64,000 nucleotides of DNA from Planctomycetia bacterium (GTDB lineage: Bacteria > Planctomycetota > Phycisphaerae > UBA1845 > Fen-1342). This document shows positions 8,285-19,396 of the stretch, one piece after another; within the stretch, counting starts at the first letter, position 1, and every line of letters starts with the position of its first letter. Under the pieces are notes generated by a model, which was given only the letters and a program-made list of their open reading frames with translations, did not search any database and had not been told where the DNA came from. The position numbers were made by a program, and so were the translations under genes. The stretch spans positions 2,416,616 through 2,480,615 of the forward strand of contig CP054190.1 of NCBI GenBank assembly GCA_015709575.1, given 5' to 3'.

Positions 8285-8662
8285 TCAGTTGCCGGCTGTC
8301 GCCGAAGGGCGCAGATCGAGCGTCTGGACGACGTCATCGAGCGTCAGTCCTCCAGCATCGAGCCGGCGCCAGCCGGTCTCGGCCACAAACTCGTAAAGTC
8401 CGTCGCCCGTGAACCAGGACGGTGCGCCCGCGAGGCCAAACCACTCCCCGTCGGTGGACCGCTCCGACGGCAGCCGATAGAGCATCAGCCCTCCGCCGTC
8501 GGCCTGCACCCAGTAGCGAACGGACGTCGGGCGCCCGGGCGTTTGAGTGGTCGTACTCGTCAATGCGGTTGAGGTCGACGCGACCTGCGGCTCGGGCATC
8601 GGGCAGCCCCCCAGCAGCAGTGCGGCAATTGAACCCGCGGCGACAATTCGCAGTCCGGACAT
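8285..8662 (-). CDS. Small lipoprotein, function unknown
   Basis: 125 residues. The N-terminus MSGLRIVAAGSIAALLLGGC is a lipoprotein signal peptide with lipobox LGGC (Cys20). A Ser/Thr-rich linker follows, then a compact globular part of about 80 residues with VRYWVQADGGGLMLYRLP and a likely beta structure. No family recognised. A strong GGGGAGGGAG ribosome site precedes the ATG. It is divergent from the ABC exporter gene and heads a minus-strand group with the membrane protein at 7350-8240. Confidence 0.7.
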   Translation of the reverse strand: MSGLRIVAAGSIAALLLGGCPMPEPQVASTSTALTSTTTQTPGRPTSVRYWVQADGGGLMLYRLPSERSTDGEWFGLAGAPSWFTGDGLYEFVAETGWRRLDAGGLTLDDVVQTLDLRPSATAGN

Positions 8663-8816
8663 CGACTCCCTCCCCAGGGATGCGTCCCCCCCACCTCATG
8701 CTAGGTCGCCACTGAGCGATTGGGCCACAAAAACCGCGAGCCGCCCGTCGGTGGCCGATAAGGTGCGGCGCGAGCGGGCGGAAACGCCGCCGTCGGAGTA
8801 CAATCGCCGCCCTTCA

Positions 8817-10733
8817 ATGAGCGACGCCAGCCTCTCAGCAACCGAATCCGGCGGCGAATTGATCGCCACGCTGCGCCGGCCACCCCGCAAGGACAAGCGC
8901 GCGCTGCGCAACTCGTTCTGGCGGATGGTGGCGATGGTCTATCCGCACCGTCGCACCATGACGCTGGGCGTACTGCTGGGGCTGGGCGTAGCGCTGACCT
9001 ACGCCGCCAGCCTGGGCGGGCTGCTGCCGGTGCTGAAGGTCGTGGTTGAAGAGCAGAACGTGAACAGCTATCTGCTGGAGCGCGCGGAACGCGCCCCGGC
9101 GCTGTTCGCACCGCTGCTCACCGGCCTGGCGCAGGTTTTCCCCACGGAAGATTCACCGGCCGCCCGGATGACGACCCTGCTGATTCTCCTGGGCGCGCTG
9201 CTCGCAGTGAACGTGGTCGGCAATGGGCTGCGCTGCCTGTCACAATATCTTGTGCTGTATGCCTCCAACCGCATGGTCATGGACCTGCGCAGACGGATGT
9301 ATCGCAAGGCGCTGCACGTACCTATGACCCGGCTGACCAGCGACCACGCCAACGCGGTCAGCGCGTTCATGTCGGATGTGCGCGAGGTGTTTCTCGGCAT
9401 TGTCACGCTCTTCGGCAAGGTAGCGCGCGAGCCGCTCAAGGCCGTATGTGTACTTGCCGTGGCGTGCTTCATCGACCTGCGCCTGACGCTGATCGCGGGG
9501 GGGATCGCGCTGCCGGCGGTGCTGATTCTGTGGATCGTCGGCCGCGGCGTGCGCAAGGCGACGGTGCGGATGCTCCAGGGCTACGCCGCGATGCTGCGCA
9601 GCCTTGAGGAGTCGCTGCAGGGCATTGACACGGTCAAGGGGTATGCGCGCGAGGGGCATGAACGCGTTCGCATGTGGCGGCTGGAGCGCGGCATGATGCG
9701 CCACCAACTGCGGCTGGCGTGGATCGAGTCCTTCAGTTCGCCGTTGCTGGAGACGCTGGGGGTGCTGGCGGCGTCGGCCGGGATCGTGTGGCTGGCGTCG
9801 CGCACCTTTGCAGGCGAGATCACACCCAGCCATTTCATCACGATGGTGATTCTGCTGGGGGCGATTCTCGACCCGATCCGAAAAGTCGCGAACGTCTACA
9901 ACGTGGTGCAGCGCAGCGGCGCAGCGGCGGATCGCATTTTCGGCTTTCTCGATGAGCACGAGCAGCGCTCGGTCGCCGGAGCAACCGAGCTGCGCGGGGA
10001 TCGCGCGCCCGAAGTTCGCTTCGAGCACGTGAGCTTCCGCTACTCTCCCGACGCCACACCGGCGCTGCGCGACGTGTCGCTGACGGTCCGGGCGGGCGAG
10101 TGCGTGGCCATCGTCGGACCAAACGGCAGCGGCAAGAGCACGCTGCTCAAGCTGCTGCCGCGCCTGCTGGAGCCGCAGGACGGCGGCGTGTGCATTGATG
10201 GCGCGGACGTTCGCGACGTGCAGCTCCGCAGCCTGCGCGAGCGCGTGGCGATCGTTTCCCAGCGCCCGGTGATCTTCGCCCGCAGCGCCCGCGAGAACAT
10301 CGCCTACGGCAACCCGGCGGCGAGCGCCGAGGAGATTCGCACCGCGGCGCAGCGGGCGTACGCGGCGGAGTTCATCGAAGCCTGGCCGCAGGGATATGAC
10401 GCCCCGCTGGGGGAATTCGGCGCGTCCATCTCCGGCGGGCAGCGGCAGCGCATCGCCATCGCGCGGGCGTTCCTGAAGCCCTCCACGATCCTGATCTTCG
10501 ACGAGGCGACGAGCGAGATCGACGCCGAGAGCGAGGGGCGCATTCATGCCGCACTGAACGAGCTGCGGCGCGGCAAGACCACCTTCCTGATCGCGCACCG
10601 ACACACCGTGATGGAAATGGCGGATCGACTGGTAGTGATGGACGCCGGTCGGATCGTGGACACCGGCACGCACGACGAGTTGATCGATCGCTGCCCGCTG
10701 TACGTCGCCCTCTACCGATCGCCGGAGGCGTGA
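8817..10733 (+). CDS. ABC exporter, fused membrane and ATPase half-transporter (MsbA-like)
   Basis: A 638-residue half-transporter that works as a homodimer in the inner membrane. The membrane domain (about residues 40-370) has six helices. The ATPase domain has Walker A GPNGSGKST near 434, signature SGGQRQRIAIARAF near 539, Walker B LIFDEATSEID near 559 and the H-loop AHRHT near 593. The domain order and the YARE-type coupling segment fit the lipid/drug exporter group (MsbA, LmrA). The N-terminal 40 residues are polar. The start ATG has no ribosome site but lies 12 bases after TACAAT (8799-8804), so the message may be almost leaderless. An in-frame upstream extension to 8547 lies opposite the lipoprotein gene and is rejected. 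Substrate unknown; lipid or lipid-linked glycan is likely. Confidence 0.9.
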   Translation: MSDASLSATESGGELIATLRRPPRKDKRALRNSFWRMVAMVYPHRRTMTLGVLLGLGVALTYAASLGGLLPVLKVVVEEQNVNSYLLERAERAPALFAPLLTGLAQVFPTEDSPAARMTTLLILLGALLAVNVVGNGLRCLSQYLVLYASNRMVMDLRRRMYRKALHVPMTRLTSDHANAVSAFMSDVREVFLGIVTLFGKVAREPLKAVCVLAVACFIDLRLTLIAGGIALPAVLILWIVGRGVRKATVRMLQGYAAMLRSLEESLQGIDTVKGYAREGHERVRMWRLERGMMRHQLRLAWIESFSSPLLETLGVLAASAGIVWLASRTFAGEITPSHFITMVILLGAILDPIRKVANVYNVVQRSGAAADRIFGFLDEHEQRSVAGATELRGDRAPEVRFEHVSFRYSPDATPALRDVSLTVRAGECVAIVGPNGSGKSTLLKLLPRLLEPQDGGVCIDGADVRDVQLRSLRERVAIVSQRPVIFARSARENIAYGNPAASAEEIRTAAQRAYAAEFIEAWPQGYDAPLGEFGASISGGQRQRIAIARAFLKPSTILIFDEATSEIDAESEGRIHAALNELRRGKTTFLIAHRHTVMEMADRLVVMDAGRIVDTGTHDELIDRCPLYVALYRSPEA

Positions 10734-10803
10734 TACGGGTGGCGCGTGTCCGGCGCGTCCGGCCCGTTTCGTGCAAGCGCCGCGGCGGATACCCTGCTTT
10801 GGC

Positions 10804-13800
10804 ATGAAACACGAATCCGCCCATCACGCCCGGCGCTTCGCCGTGTTCAGCGAGCAGGTGCTCGCACCCGCCGTCATCGACGTTCGTCATCCCGCTCGGA
10901 TTGAGGCCTATGCCACAGCGCACCCGGTGCCGCACAACGAGGCCATTTGCGGCAACTTCCAACCAGTCGCTGCCGGGTGGCGCTTCGGCCCCGGGTGGTC
11001 CGGTGCGTGGTTCCGGATCTCCGGCGAAGTCCCCGCCGCGCTGGCCGGGCGCGCGGTGTGGCTCCGCTTCAGCACCGGCACCGAAGCGCTGCTCTGGCAG
11101 GACGGACAGCCGCGGCACGGACTCGACGTCAATCACGACACGGTCCCATTGACGCGCGGCGCGAAGCCCGGCGATGCGCTGGCCGTCCACGTGGAAGCAG
11201 TGTGCAGCCGCCCGTTCGGAACCACGCTCTTCGAGTGGGATGACCGTGACGCACGCGCCCGCTGGTCTGATCCTCAGCCCGGCTGCCTGGAATATTGCGA
11301 GTTCGTCGGAATTCGCGAGCCGGTCTGGCGATTGTGGCGCAGCATGGAATTCGCCCGAGAACTGCTGGCGCTGCTGCCGCCGGACGCCGCTCGAACCAAC
11401 GCGCTGCGCCGCGGGCTGGACGACGTGCTGCGGATCGTGCGACCGGACGACGTGCCTGGCAGCAGCAGGGCGGCGATGGAGTGTCTGGTCGAATCGCTGC
11501 GCGGCGCGGGAGGCGCGCGCGGGCGCAGCACCGCCGTCGGGCACGCCCACATCGATACCGCCTGGCTCTGGCCGATTGCTGAGACACGGCGCAAGTGCCT
11601 GCGGTCGTTCTCGACGGTGCTTTCGTTGATGGAGCGCTTCCCGCAGTTGCGATTCATCTGCTCGCAAGCGCAACAGTATGCGTGGGTGGAGCGGGATTCG
11701 CCGGCGCTCCTGAAGCGCATCGCCGACCGCGTGCGCGAAGGCCGGTGGGAGCCGATCGGCGGCATGTGGGTCGAGCCGGATGCGAACCTGCCGTCCGGCG
11801 AATCGCTCCTCCGCCAGATGCTGCACGCCGACCGCCTGTGGCGGCGGCAGCTCGGCGACGCGGCTCGCCAGAGCGTGGCGTTTCTGCCCGACACGTTCGG
11901 CTTTCCGGCGTCGCTGCCGCAGATTCTCCGCCTCGGCGGGCTGGACACCTTTGTCACGAACAAGCTCTGCTGGTCGGATGCGAACGAATTTCCGCACGTG
12001 CATTTCACCTGGCGCGGCATCGACGGCGCCGAAATCCTGGCACACCAGACGCCCGGCGGCGACTACAACGCCGTGAACACGCCGCGTGAACTGCTGCGTG
12101 CGGAGCAGACGAACGCGCGGCTGAATCACACCGCCGCACAGGAGTGGCTGACGCCGTTCGGCTACGGCGACGGCGGCGGCGGACCGACGGACAGCTCGAT
12201 CCTGTACGCCGAGCTGGCTGCCGACACCGAAGGGCTGCCGCAGCTCGCCTTCGGGCGGGCGGACGAGCTTTGTCGGCGGCTGCACGCAGCGCGACGCGAC
12301 GCGGCCCAAGGCGGACGACCCTGGCCGGTATGGGACGGCGAGTTGTATCTTGAGAATCACCGCGGTGTCCTCACCACGCAGGCCTGGCTCAAGCGCGCCA
12401 ACCGCGAGGCCGAACGCGACCTCCGCACCGCGGAATGGCTGACGTGGTTCGGGCCGGCCGGCGCAGATTCCGCCGCCGGCGCGGAGAGCGCACAGGCGCT
12501 TCACGACGCATGGGAGCGCCTGCTGACGATTCAGTTCCACGACATCCTGCCCGGGACGTCGATCCCGCAAGTGTACGACGACGCCCGTCGCGACCTGGCG
12601 GATATCGACGCGAGCTGCCGCCGGGTGCGCGATACTGCGCTTGCTCGCTGGGCCGCCGGCGCGGACACGCGCGGAATGAAGCGCCCCGCGCTGGTGCTGA
12701 ACCCGGCTTCCGCGATGCGCTGCGCCGTCATCGAGCATCGGGGCGAATTGCACGAGGTGGCGCGAATTCCCGCGCTTGGCGCGCGCGTCGTGGATCTGGA
12801 CGCTGCGAGCCTCTCGACCGGTACGGACGCGCCCGCCACAGCGGACGGCCGCACGCTGAGGAACGGCATCCTGCACGTCGAGATTGACGAAGCCGGACGA
12901 ATTGGCGTGCTACGACGCGCGGCTGGGCGAAACGTGGCCCGCGCTCCGCTGAATCAACTGACGCTATTCGACGACCGTCCGCGTCAATACGACGCCTGGG
13001 ACATCGATCCGGAGCATCTGGAGACAGCCCGGGAGGTTCGCTCGCCGGCGGAGTCGATTCGCGTCGTGGAGAGCAGCGGATTGCGGGCGTCGATTGAGGT
13101 GCAACGGGCGCTGGGCGCAGCAAGTCGCATCACGCAGCGCTACGTGCTGGCCGCGGGCAGCCCGCGGCTGGAGATTTGCACGACGATCGACTGGCACGAG
13201 GACCGCACACTGCTGCGAGCGCTCTTCCCGCTGGACATCCGGACGCGCAGCGCGACATACGAGATTCAGTTCGGCACGATCGAGCGGACGGCGCACCGCT
13301 CGAACCCATGGGATGCGGCCCGATTCGAGGTGTGCGCTCATCGCTGGATGGATGTTTCGCAGCCCGGCTGCGGCGTCGCGCTGCTCAACGACGGGAAATA
13401 TGGGCACTCGTGTGACGACGGCACGATGGGATTGACACTGCTGCGTTCCCCGCGATTCCCAGACCCGAACGCCGATCGCGGACGACACGAATTCACCTAC
13501 GCGCTTCAGCCGCACGACGGGGATTGGCGCACCGCGGGAATTGATCGCGGGGCCGAGTTCCTGAACACGCCACTGATCGTGCACGAGTTGCCGCGGAATC
13601 AGAGCGGCTCGTGGACGGATTGGTCGCCGGTTGACGTGGAGACGAGCGGGGACGGCGCCGTGATCGTGTCGGCGATGAAGCGGGCGTTCGACGACGATCG
13701 CCGGATCCTGCGAATCGCCGAGACTCGCGGCGGGCGAACGCCTGTGAAGCTGCGATGGCGCATTCCGGTGGGCCATGTGGCGCCGGTAGACGCGCTGGAG

Positions 13801-13917
13801 CGTCCATTGCCGCCGGACAGCGAGTTCTACCCGAACGGGATCTCGCATGACGCCGCGGCAGGTGTGACCACGCTTGACCTGCCCCCCTATCGGATCGTCA
13901 CCCTGTCGCTGAGTTGA
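10804..13917 (+). CDS. Glycoside hydrolase family 38 alpha-mannosidase
   Basis: A 1037-residue cytoplasmic-looking enzyme without signal peptide that releases alpha-linked mannose. Order: N-terminal beta domain, then the GH38 catalytic barrel with the zinc motif GHAHIDTAWLWP near residue 245 and the nucleophile Asp in LPDTFGFPASLPQ near 362, a helical middle domain, and a long C-terminal beta-sandwich region. Length and layout match bacterial/yeast class II alpha-mannosidases. The ATG at 10804 has no Shine-Dalgarno sequence and is 8 bases after a TACCCT -10-like box. It follows the ABC exporter by 70 bases; a link through mannose-containing glycans is possible but not shown. Confidence 0.93.
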   Translation: MKHESAHHARRFAVFSEQVLAPAVIDVRHPARIEAYATAHPVPHNEAICGNFQPVAAGWRFGPGWSGAWFRISGEVPAALAGRAVWLRFSTGTEALLWQDGQPRHGLDVNHDTVPLTRGAKPGDALAVHVEAVCSRPFGTTLFEWDDRDARARWSDPQPGCLEYCEFVGIREPVWRLWRSMEFARELLALLPPDAARTNALRRGLDDVLRIVRPDDVPGSSRAAMECLVESLRGAGGARGRSTAVGHAHIDTAWLWPIAETRRKCLRSFSTVLSLMERFPQLRFICSQAQQYAWVERDSPALLKRIADRVREGRWEPIGGMWVEPDANLPSGESLLRQMLHADRLWRRQLGDAARQSVAFLPDTFGFPASLPQILRLGGLDTFVTNKLCWSDANEFPHVHFTWRGIDGAEILAHQTPGGDYNAVNTPRELLRAEQTNARLNHTAAQEWLTPFGYGDGGGGPTDSSILYAELAADTEGLPQLAFGRADELCRRLHAARRDAAQGGRPWPVWDGELYLENHRGVLTTQAWLKRANREAERDLRTAEWLTWFGPAGADSAAGAESAQALHDAWERLLTIQFHDILPGTSIPQVYDDARRDLADIDASCRRVRDTALARWAAGADTRGMKRPALVLNPASAMRCAVIEHRGELHEVARIPALGARVVDLDAASLSTGTDAPATADGRTLRNGILHVEIDEAGRIGVLRRAAGRNVARAPLNQLTLFDDRPRQYDAWDIDPEHLETAREVRSPAESIRVVESSGLRASIEVQRALGAASRITQRYVLAAGSPRLEICTTIDWHEDRTLLRALFPLDIRTRSATYEIQFGTIERTAHRSNPWDAARFEVCAHRWMDVSQPGCGVALLNDGKYGHSCDDGTMGLTLLRSPRFPDPNADRGRHEFTYALQPHDGDWRTAGIDRGAEFLNTPLIVHELPRNQSGSWTDWSPVDVETSGDGAVIVSAMKRAFDDDRRILRIAETRGGRTPVKLRWRIPVGHVAPVDALERPLPPDSEFYPNGISHDAAAGVTTLDLPPYRIVTLSLS

Positions 13918-13998
13918 GCGAGCGAGGCACGGCTCGTCCATCACGCGCTGCGCAACCGGGGCGGCGCGCAGGGCGGCCGGGATGTTACCATCCGCGAC

Positions 13999-15330
13999 AT
14001 GTCGGCCACGGTGCCCCCGCCTTCGCCCGCCCCCACGCCGCCCCCCGCGCCCGGCATTCCCACCGCACCGCAGCGGCCGTTCACCAGCGTGGCGATTCTG
14101 ACGACCGTCGCCATCGGAGCGGTGGTGACCTATCTCGGGCCGGTGCTTGCGCCGTTCCTGCTGGCGCTGCTGCTGTATTTCATGATCCGGCCGGCCGCCG
14201 AGGCGCTGATCCTCCGCGGCATCCGGCCGTGGCTGGCATACCTGGCGCTGTTCCTGATCTCGACGATCGCGCTGCTGGCGATTGGGCGGGTGGTGCAGCA
14301 GAACGCCGTTGCGTTTCGCGACCGGATCCCGCTTTATCGCGCGAATCTGGAGCGGCTGCTGGTCCAGGTGATCGGGCCGGACGCCGTGCGCAGCGAGCCG
14401 CGGGTGGCCGCCGTGACACCCCGGGCCGCGCCCGCGCCGACGGGCATGAGCGCGTGGCGAGACACGGGATTGCCCGTGCCGGAGCGCGGAACAGGCGCCG
14501 CTTTGGACGGCCGCAACCCGGCCATGCTGAGTCCGGACCGACCGGTCGAAGGGCTGACCGGAACAGCGCTCGGGCCTTTTTACGGTCCGATGCCGCCGCC
14601 GGGAACGCAGCCGACCAGCGTGCCGGTCGATGAGCCGCCCAGCGTGAAGGAGTACGTGAGCACCGGAATTCTGGACCTCTACGACATTTCCGTCCGCGAC
14701 GTGCTGAATTTTGCGTGGTCGCCGGCGGTGAGCTTCCTCGAGACGTTGCTGCTGGTGTTCTTTTACCTGCTGTTCATTCTCATCAGCGCTGCGCGGCTGC
14801 CGGGTCGTGTGCGTCGGGCGTTTGACGGGGAGCGCTCCGAGACGCTGCTGACAATCGGCCGGGGAATTGCCGCGAGCATCTCGCAATACGTAAAGGTGAA
14901 GACGGCGGTCAGTTTCGGGATGGCGGCCGTGGCCGGACTGATCATGTGGGCCTTCGGCGTGCACTACTGGCAGTTGTGGGCGTTCCTGTTCTTCGCGCTC
15001 AACTACATCACCTACATCGGCAGCCTGTTTGCATGTGTTCCGCCGATCGCCATCGCATTCCTGCAATTCGAGAACCCGCTGCAGGCGGTGCTCCCGGCGA
15101 TCCTGATCGGGGCGAATCGTCTGATCTGGGTGGACTTTGTGGAGATTCGCTTTTCGGGCGAGCACTTGAACGTGGACCCGGTGCTGGTGCTGCTGGGGAT
15201 CGTCTATTGGGGCTGGTTCTGGGGTGTGCTGGGGATGGTGCTGGCGGTGCCGATGCTGGTGGGACTGAAGATCATCCTGGGCAGCTTCGAGAAATCACGG
15301 AAGTACGCGATTCTCATGAGCGAGGTGTGA
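13999..15330 (+). CDS. AI-2E family (PerM/TqsA-like) permease with a Pro-rich insertion
   Basis: A 443-residue membrane protein of the AI-2E transporter family. Conserved features are the N-terminal helices with LGPVLAPFLLALLLYFM, the central amphipathic region, and the C-terminal helices with the late segment VYWGWFWGVLGMVLAVPM. Family members are usually about 350 residues; the excess is a Pro/Gly/Ala-rich hydrophilic insertion at about residues 130-220 between the second and third membrane blocks. The N-terminus is also Pro-rich. Known members transport autoinducer-2 or act as ion/proton antiporters, so the substrate is open. The ATG lacks a ribosome site and lies 7 bases after TTACCAT (13985-13991), hinting at a leaderless message. 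Confidence 0.85.
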   Translation: MSATVPPPSPAPTPPPAPGIPTAPQRPFTSVAILTTVAIGAVVTYLGPVLAPFLLALLLYFMIRPAAEALILRGIRPWLAYLALFLISTIALLAIGRVVQQNAVAFRDRIPLYRANLERLLVQVIGPDAVRSEPRVAAVTPRAAPAPTGMSAWRDTGLPVPERGTGAALDGRNPAMLSPDRPVEGLTGTALGPFYGPMPPPGTQPTSVPVDEPPSVKEYVSTGILDLYDISVRDVLNFAWSPAVSFLETLLLVFFYLLFILISAARLPGRVRRAFDGERSETLLTIGRGIAASISQYVKVKTAVSFGMAAVAGLIMWAFGVHYWQLWAFLFFALNYITYIGSLFACVPPIAIAFLQFENPLQAVLPAILIGANRLIWVDFVEIRFSGEHLNVDPVLVLLGIVYWGWFWGVLGMVLAVPMLVGLKIILGSFEKSRKYAILMSEV

Positions 15331-15475
15331 CGGCGCGCGGTGCTGGCCGCACGGTCGCTCCTCCGCCATAATCGAGCGGCGCCAGCCCCGCGGAGCGCAG
15401 CGCGCCGGATCATTGGCGACTGTGCGCGTCACAGCCTTGAATCGGACCACGGACAGCGACAACGAGAGGTTCAGC

Positions 15476-17191
15476 ATGACTTCAGCCGCCGTTTCCACCG
15501 TCTCAGAATTCCCGCGCCGCTTTGTCGCGCCCGACGATCGCTTCACCAACTGGGGCGCGGCGGAGCCGTATTACCAGGCGCTGCTGACGCGGCCGGTGAA
15601 CACGGCCGCCGAACTGGAACGATGGCTCATGGACTGGTCGGAGGTGGACTCGATCTTCGAGGAGGAGGGCACCGACCGATACATCCGCATGACCTGCGAC
15701 ACGACCGACGCCGAGCGCGAGCGGATGTACCTGGACTTCGTCGAGAACATCAAGCCGAAGCGCGAGCCTATCACCCATAAGCTCGACGAAAAGCTGGTTG
15801 ATCTCGCACGACGCTTCGACCTGCCGCAGCGGCGCTACGAGGTCCTGATGCGCAGCGCCCGGAATTCGGTCGCACTCTTTCGCGACGAGAATATTCCGCT
15901 CTATACCGAGGACGACAAGCTGCGCCAGCAGTACCAGAAGATCTGCGCCGCGATGACGGTGAAGTATGACGGGCAGGAGATGACGCTGCAGCAGGTCGCG
16001 CGGTATCTCGAGGAGCCGGATCGCAGCGTGCGCGAGGTGACCTGGCGGCTGGCGGCGGATCGGTTTCTCGCCGATGGCGACGCACTCGACGGCCTCTATG
16101 ACCAGATGGTCCGGCTGCGAACGCGGATTGCGCGCAACGCCGATTGCCGCAACTACCAGGAATTCGCCTTCAAGGCGATGGAGCGTTTTGACTACACGCC
16201 CGACGACTGCGCCCGTTTCCATGACACGATTGAGTCGGTGATCGTGCCCGCGGTGGGGCAGATTCTGAAGGAACGCCGCGAGGCGCTGAAGCTGGACGCC
16301 CTGCGACCGTGGGATCTGTCCGTCGATCCGCACGGCCGAGTGCCGCTGCGTCCGTTCAATACCGACGCCGAGTTGAGCCGCGGCTGCCAGGAGATTTTCA
16401 ACCGCGTGGAGCCGGAACTGGGCGCGGTGTATGCGACCATGGCCGAACGCGGAATGCTCGACCTCGCCAGCCGCAAGGGCAAGGCGCCGGGCGGGTATCA
16501 GGCGAACTACGACGAGCGCCGGATTCCGTTCATTTTCATGAACGCGGTCGGCACCGAGGGCGACGTACGGACGCTGCTGCACGAGGGCGGCCACGCCTTC
16601 CATACGTGGGCGTGCCGCAACGACACCTTCTTGTCGTACCGTCATTACCCGACCGAGTTCGCGGAAGTGGCGTCGATGGGCATGGAGTGCCTCGCGCTGC
16701 CGCACCTCGAGACGTTCTACGGGCCGGAAACGAATCGCGCCCGCAAGCGCTTTTTCGAGGAAATTCTGCTGTTCTTTCCCTGGATGGCGCGGGTGGACGC
16801 TTTTCAGCACCACGTCTACACGCACACCGACCTGACCCCCGAACAGCGGAAGGACCACTGGCAGCAGCTAACCCGGCGCTACTCACGAAGCGTGGACTGG
16901 TCCGGTCTGGAGGCGTATGACCGGCGAAGCTGGCATCGCAAGCTGCACTTTTTCGAGGTGCCGTTCTACTACGTGGAATACGGCATCGCGCAGCTCGGCG
17001 CGCTGCAGGTCTGGCTCAACTCGAAGCGTGACTTCCGCGCCGCGGTGGCTGCCTATCGGCATGGGCTGGCGCTGGGTGGCTCGCGCCCGCTACCGGAGCT
17101 GTTCGAAGCGGCGGGTTGCCGGTTCGACTTCTCCGAAAAGACGGTGCGCCCGCTGATCCAGGCCGTGATGGAAGAACTCGCCGGCCTGTGA
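15476..17191 (+). CDS. M3 family oligoendopeptidase
   Basis: A 571-residue zinc metallopeptidase of the thimet/PepF group, cytoplasmic, degrading oligopeptides. The zinc motif HEGGHAFHTW lies near residue 367 and the third ligand Glu is in the following helix (TEFAEVASMGMEC). The downstream FYYVEYGIAQLGALQVW stretch with its Tyr pair is typical of the family active site. The start at ATG 15476 is preceded by GAGAGG; an upstream in-frame ATG at 15413 is less well placed. The N-terminal helical domain (residues 1-200) contains no signal peptide. It converges with the SnoaL-like gene downstream. Confidence 0.92.
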   Translation: MTSAAVSTVSEFPRRFVAPDDRFTNWGAAEPYYQALLTRPVNTAAELERWLMDWSEVDSIFEEEGTDRYIRMTCDTTDAERERMYLDFVENIKPKREPITHKLDEKLVDLARRFDLPQRRYEVLMRSARNSVALFRDENIPLYTEDDKLRQQYQKICAAMTVKYDGQEMTLQQVARYLEEPDRSVREVTWRLAADRFLADGDALDGLYDQMVRLRTRIARNADCRNYQEFAFKAMERFDYTPDDCARFHDTIESVIVPAVGQILKERREALKLDALRPWDLSVDPHGRVPLRPFNTDAELSRGCQEIFNRVEPELGAVYATMAERGMLDLASRKGKAPGGYQANYDERRIPFIFMNAVGTEGDVRTLLHEGGHAFHTWACRNDTFLSYRHYPTEFAEVASMGMECLALPHLETFYGPETNRARKRFFEEILLFFPWMARVDAFQHHVYTHTDLTPEQRKDHWQQLTRRYSRSVDWSGLEAYDRRSWHRKLHFFEVPFYYVEYGIAQLGALQVWLNSKRDFRAAVAAYRHGLALGGSRPLPELFEAAGCRFDFSEKTVRPLIQAVMEELAGL

Positions 17192-17232
17192 TCCGCTCGG
17201 CGGGTGATGCGACAGGAGCCGCGCTCGATCGG

Positions 17233-17631
17233 CTACTTCTCGCAGGAATAAAAGAACCGCGCTTCGCTGATCCTGCCGTTCTTCACGGTGTAAAGCGCGT
17301 GTTCGGCCAGCGGCATGCGCTGGCCCGCCATCGGCCCTTCGCTGGCGGTCACTTCCATTTTGAACTCGATCAGGAACTGATCGTCGTTGACGAGCGGTCG
17401 GCCGACCCACGAGCTGTGCACCGTGGTCGTGCGATTCCAGTGCTCGCTCATACGCAGCAACTCGGGCTTGCCGGCGGTGATGCGCTTGTACGGTGAGCCG
17501 GGCATCTCCATCACTTCGACATGTCGCGCGTCGTCGGCATACAACTCCTGCATCGCGTCGTCGAACTTGCCCGCGCTGCACAGCTCATAGAACCGCTCCG
17601 CAATCCTCTGCGTCGCCGCTGCGTTGCTCAT
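17233..17631 (-). CDS. SnoaL-like / NTF2-fold protein
   Basis: 132 residues with the NTF2-like layout: N-terminal helix AERFYELCSAGKFDDAMQEL, then LYADDARHVE and a curved sheet with WNRTTTVHSSWVG and FLIEFKMEVTASEG, ending ISEARFFYSCEK. Members are SnoaL-type polyketide cyclases, steroid isomerases or stress proteins; the substrate cannot be assigned. ATG 17631 is chosen because AGAGG precedes it at seven bases and an upstream in-frame ATG would add a non-conserved tail. It is downstream of icd on the same strand, 84 bases away, and could be cotranscribed. Confidence 0.82.
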   Translation of the reverse strand: MSNAAATQRIAERFYELCSAGKFDDAMQELYADDARHVEVMEMPGSPYKRITAGKPELLRMSEHWNRTTTVHSSWVGRPLVNDDQFLIEFKMEVTASEGPMAGQRMPLAEHALYTVKNGRISEARFFYSCEK

Positions 17632-17715
17632 ACCAGTACCTCTTTTTCCTGAAGTGTCCTTGTGGATGCGCGTGGCTCCGAGGCACGTGTCCCGGATATC
17701 TGTCAAACTTGCCCA

Positions 17716-19212
<1,497 letters not shown>

Positions 19213-19228
19213 GTGGTTGCCTCCTGGG

Positions 19229-19260
19229 GATTCCGGAAAACCGGGAATCATAGCGATTCC
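19229..19260 (-). promoter_or_regulatory. icd: GATTCC/GGAATC half-site array upstream of icd
   Basis: Three six-base half-sites alternate in orientation: GATTCC (19229-19234), GGAATC (19244-19249), GATTCC (19255-19260), giving two overlapping palindromes. On the minus strand TATGAT (a -10-like box) lies between the second and third half-sites. The array sits 17-48 bases before the icd start, where a regulator could block the promoter. The regulator is unknown. Confidence 0.45.
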
Positions 19261-19396
19261 AGTCGCAACCGGGGAGCGGGCGGGCTGGGTTGCGTCTGTG
19301 GGCGACGGTACCATGCGGGGCTTTGCAGCCGATGGAGAGTGGGTCGTCCCGACGCGGGTCGGCCGCGACCATCCCTGACCGCCGGAGCCGCTCGGC

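Noticed and set aside
10372-12876. Very long open frame on the minus strand opposite the ABC exporter and mannosidase genes
   Set aside because: It has no domain or signal, a proteome-unlike His/Arg/Gln composition, and overlaps two certain genes; such antisense frames are common in high-GC DNA.
12964-15165. Second long minus-strand frame opposite the mannosidase and AI-2E genes
   Set aside because: Same reasons: Arg/His-rich antisense shadow of well-supported genes.
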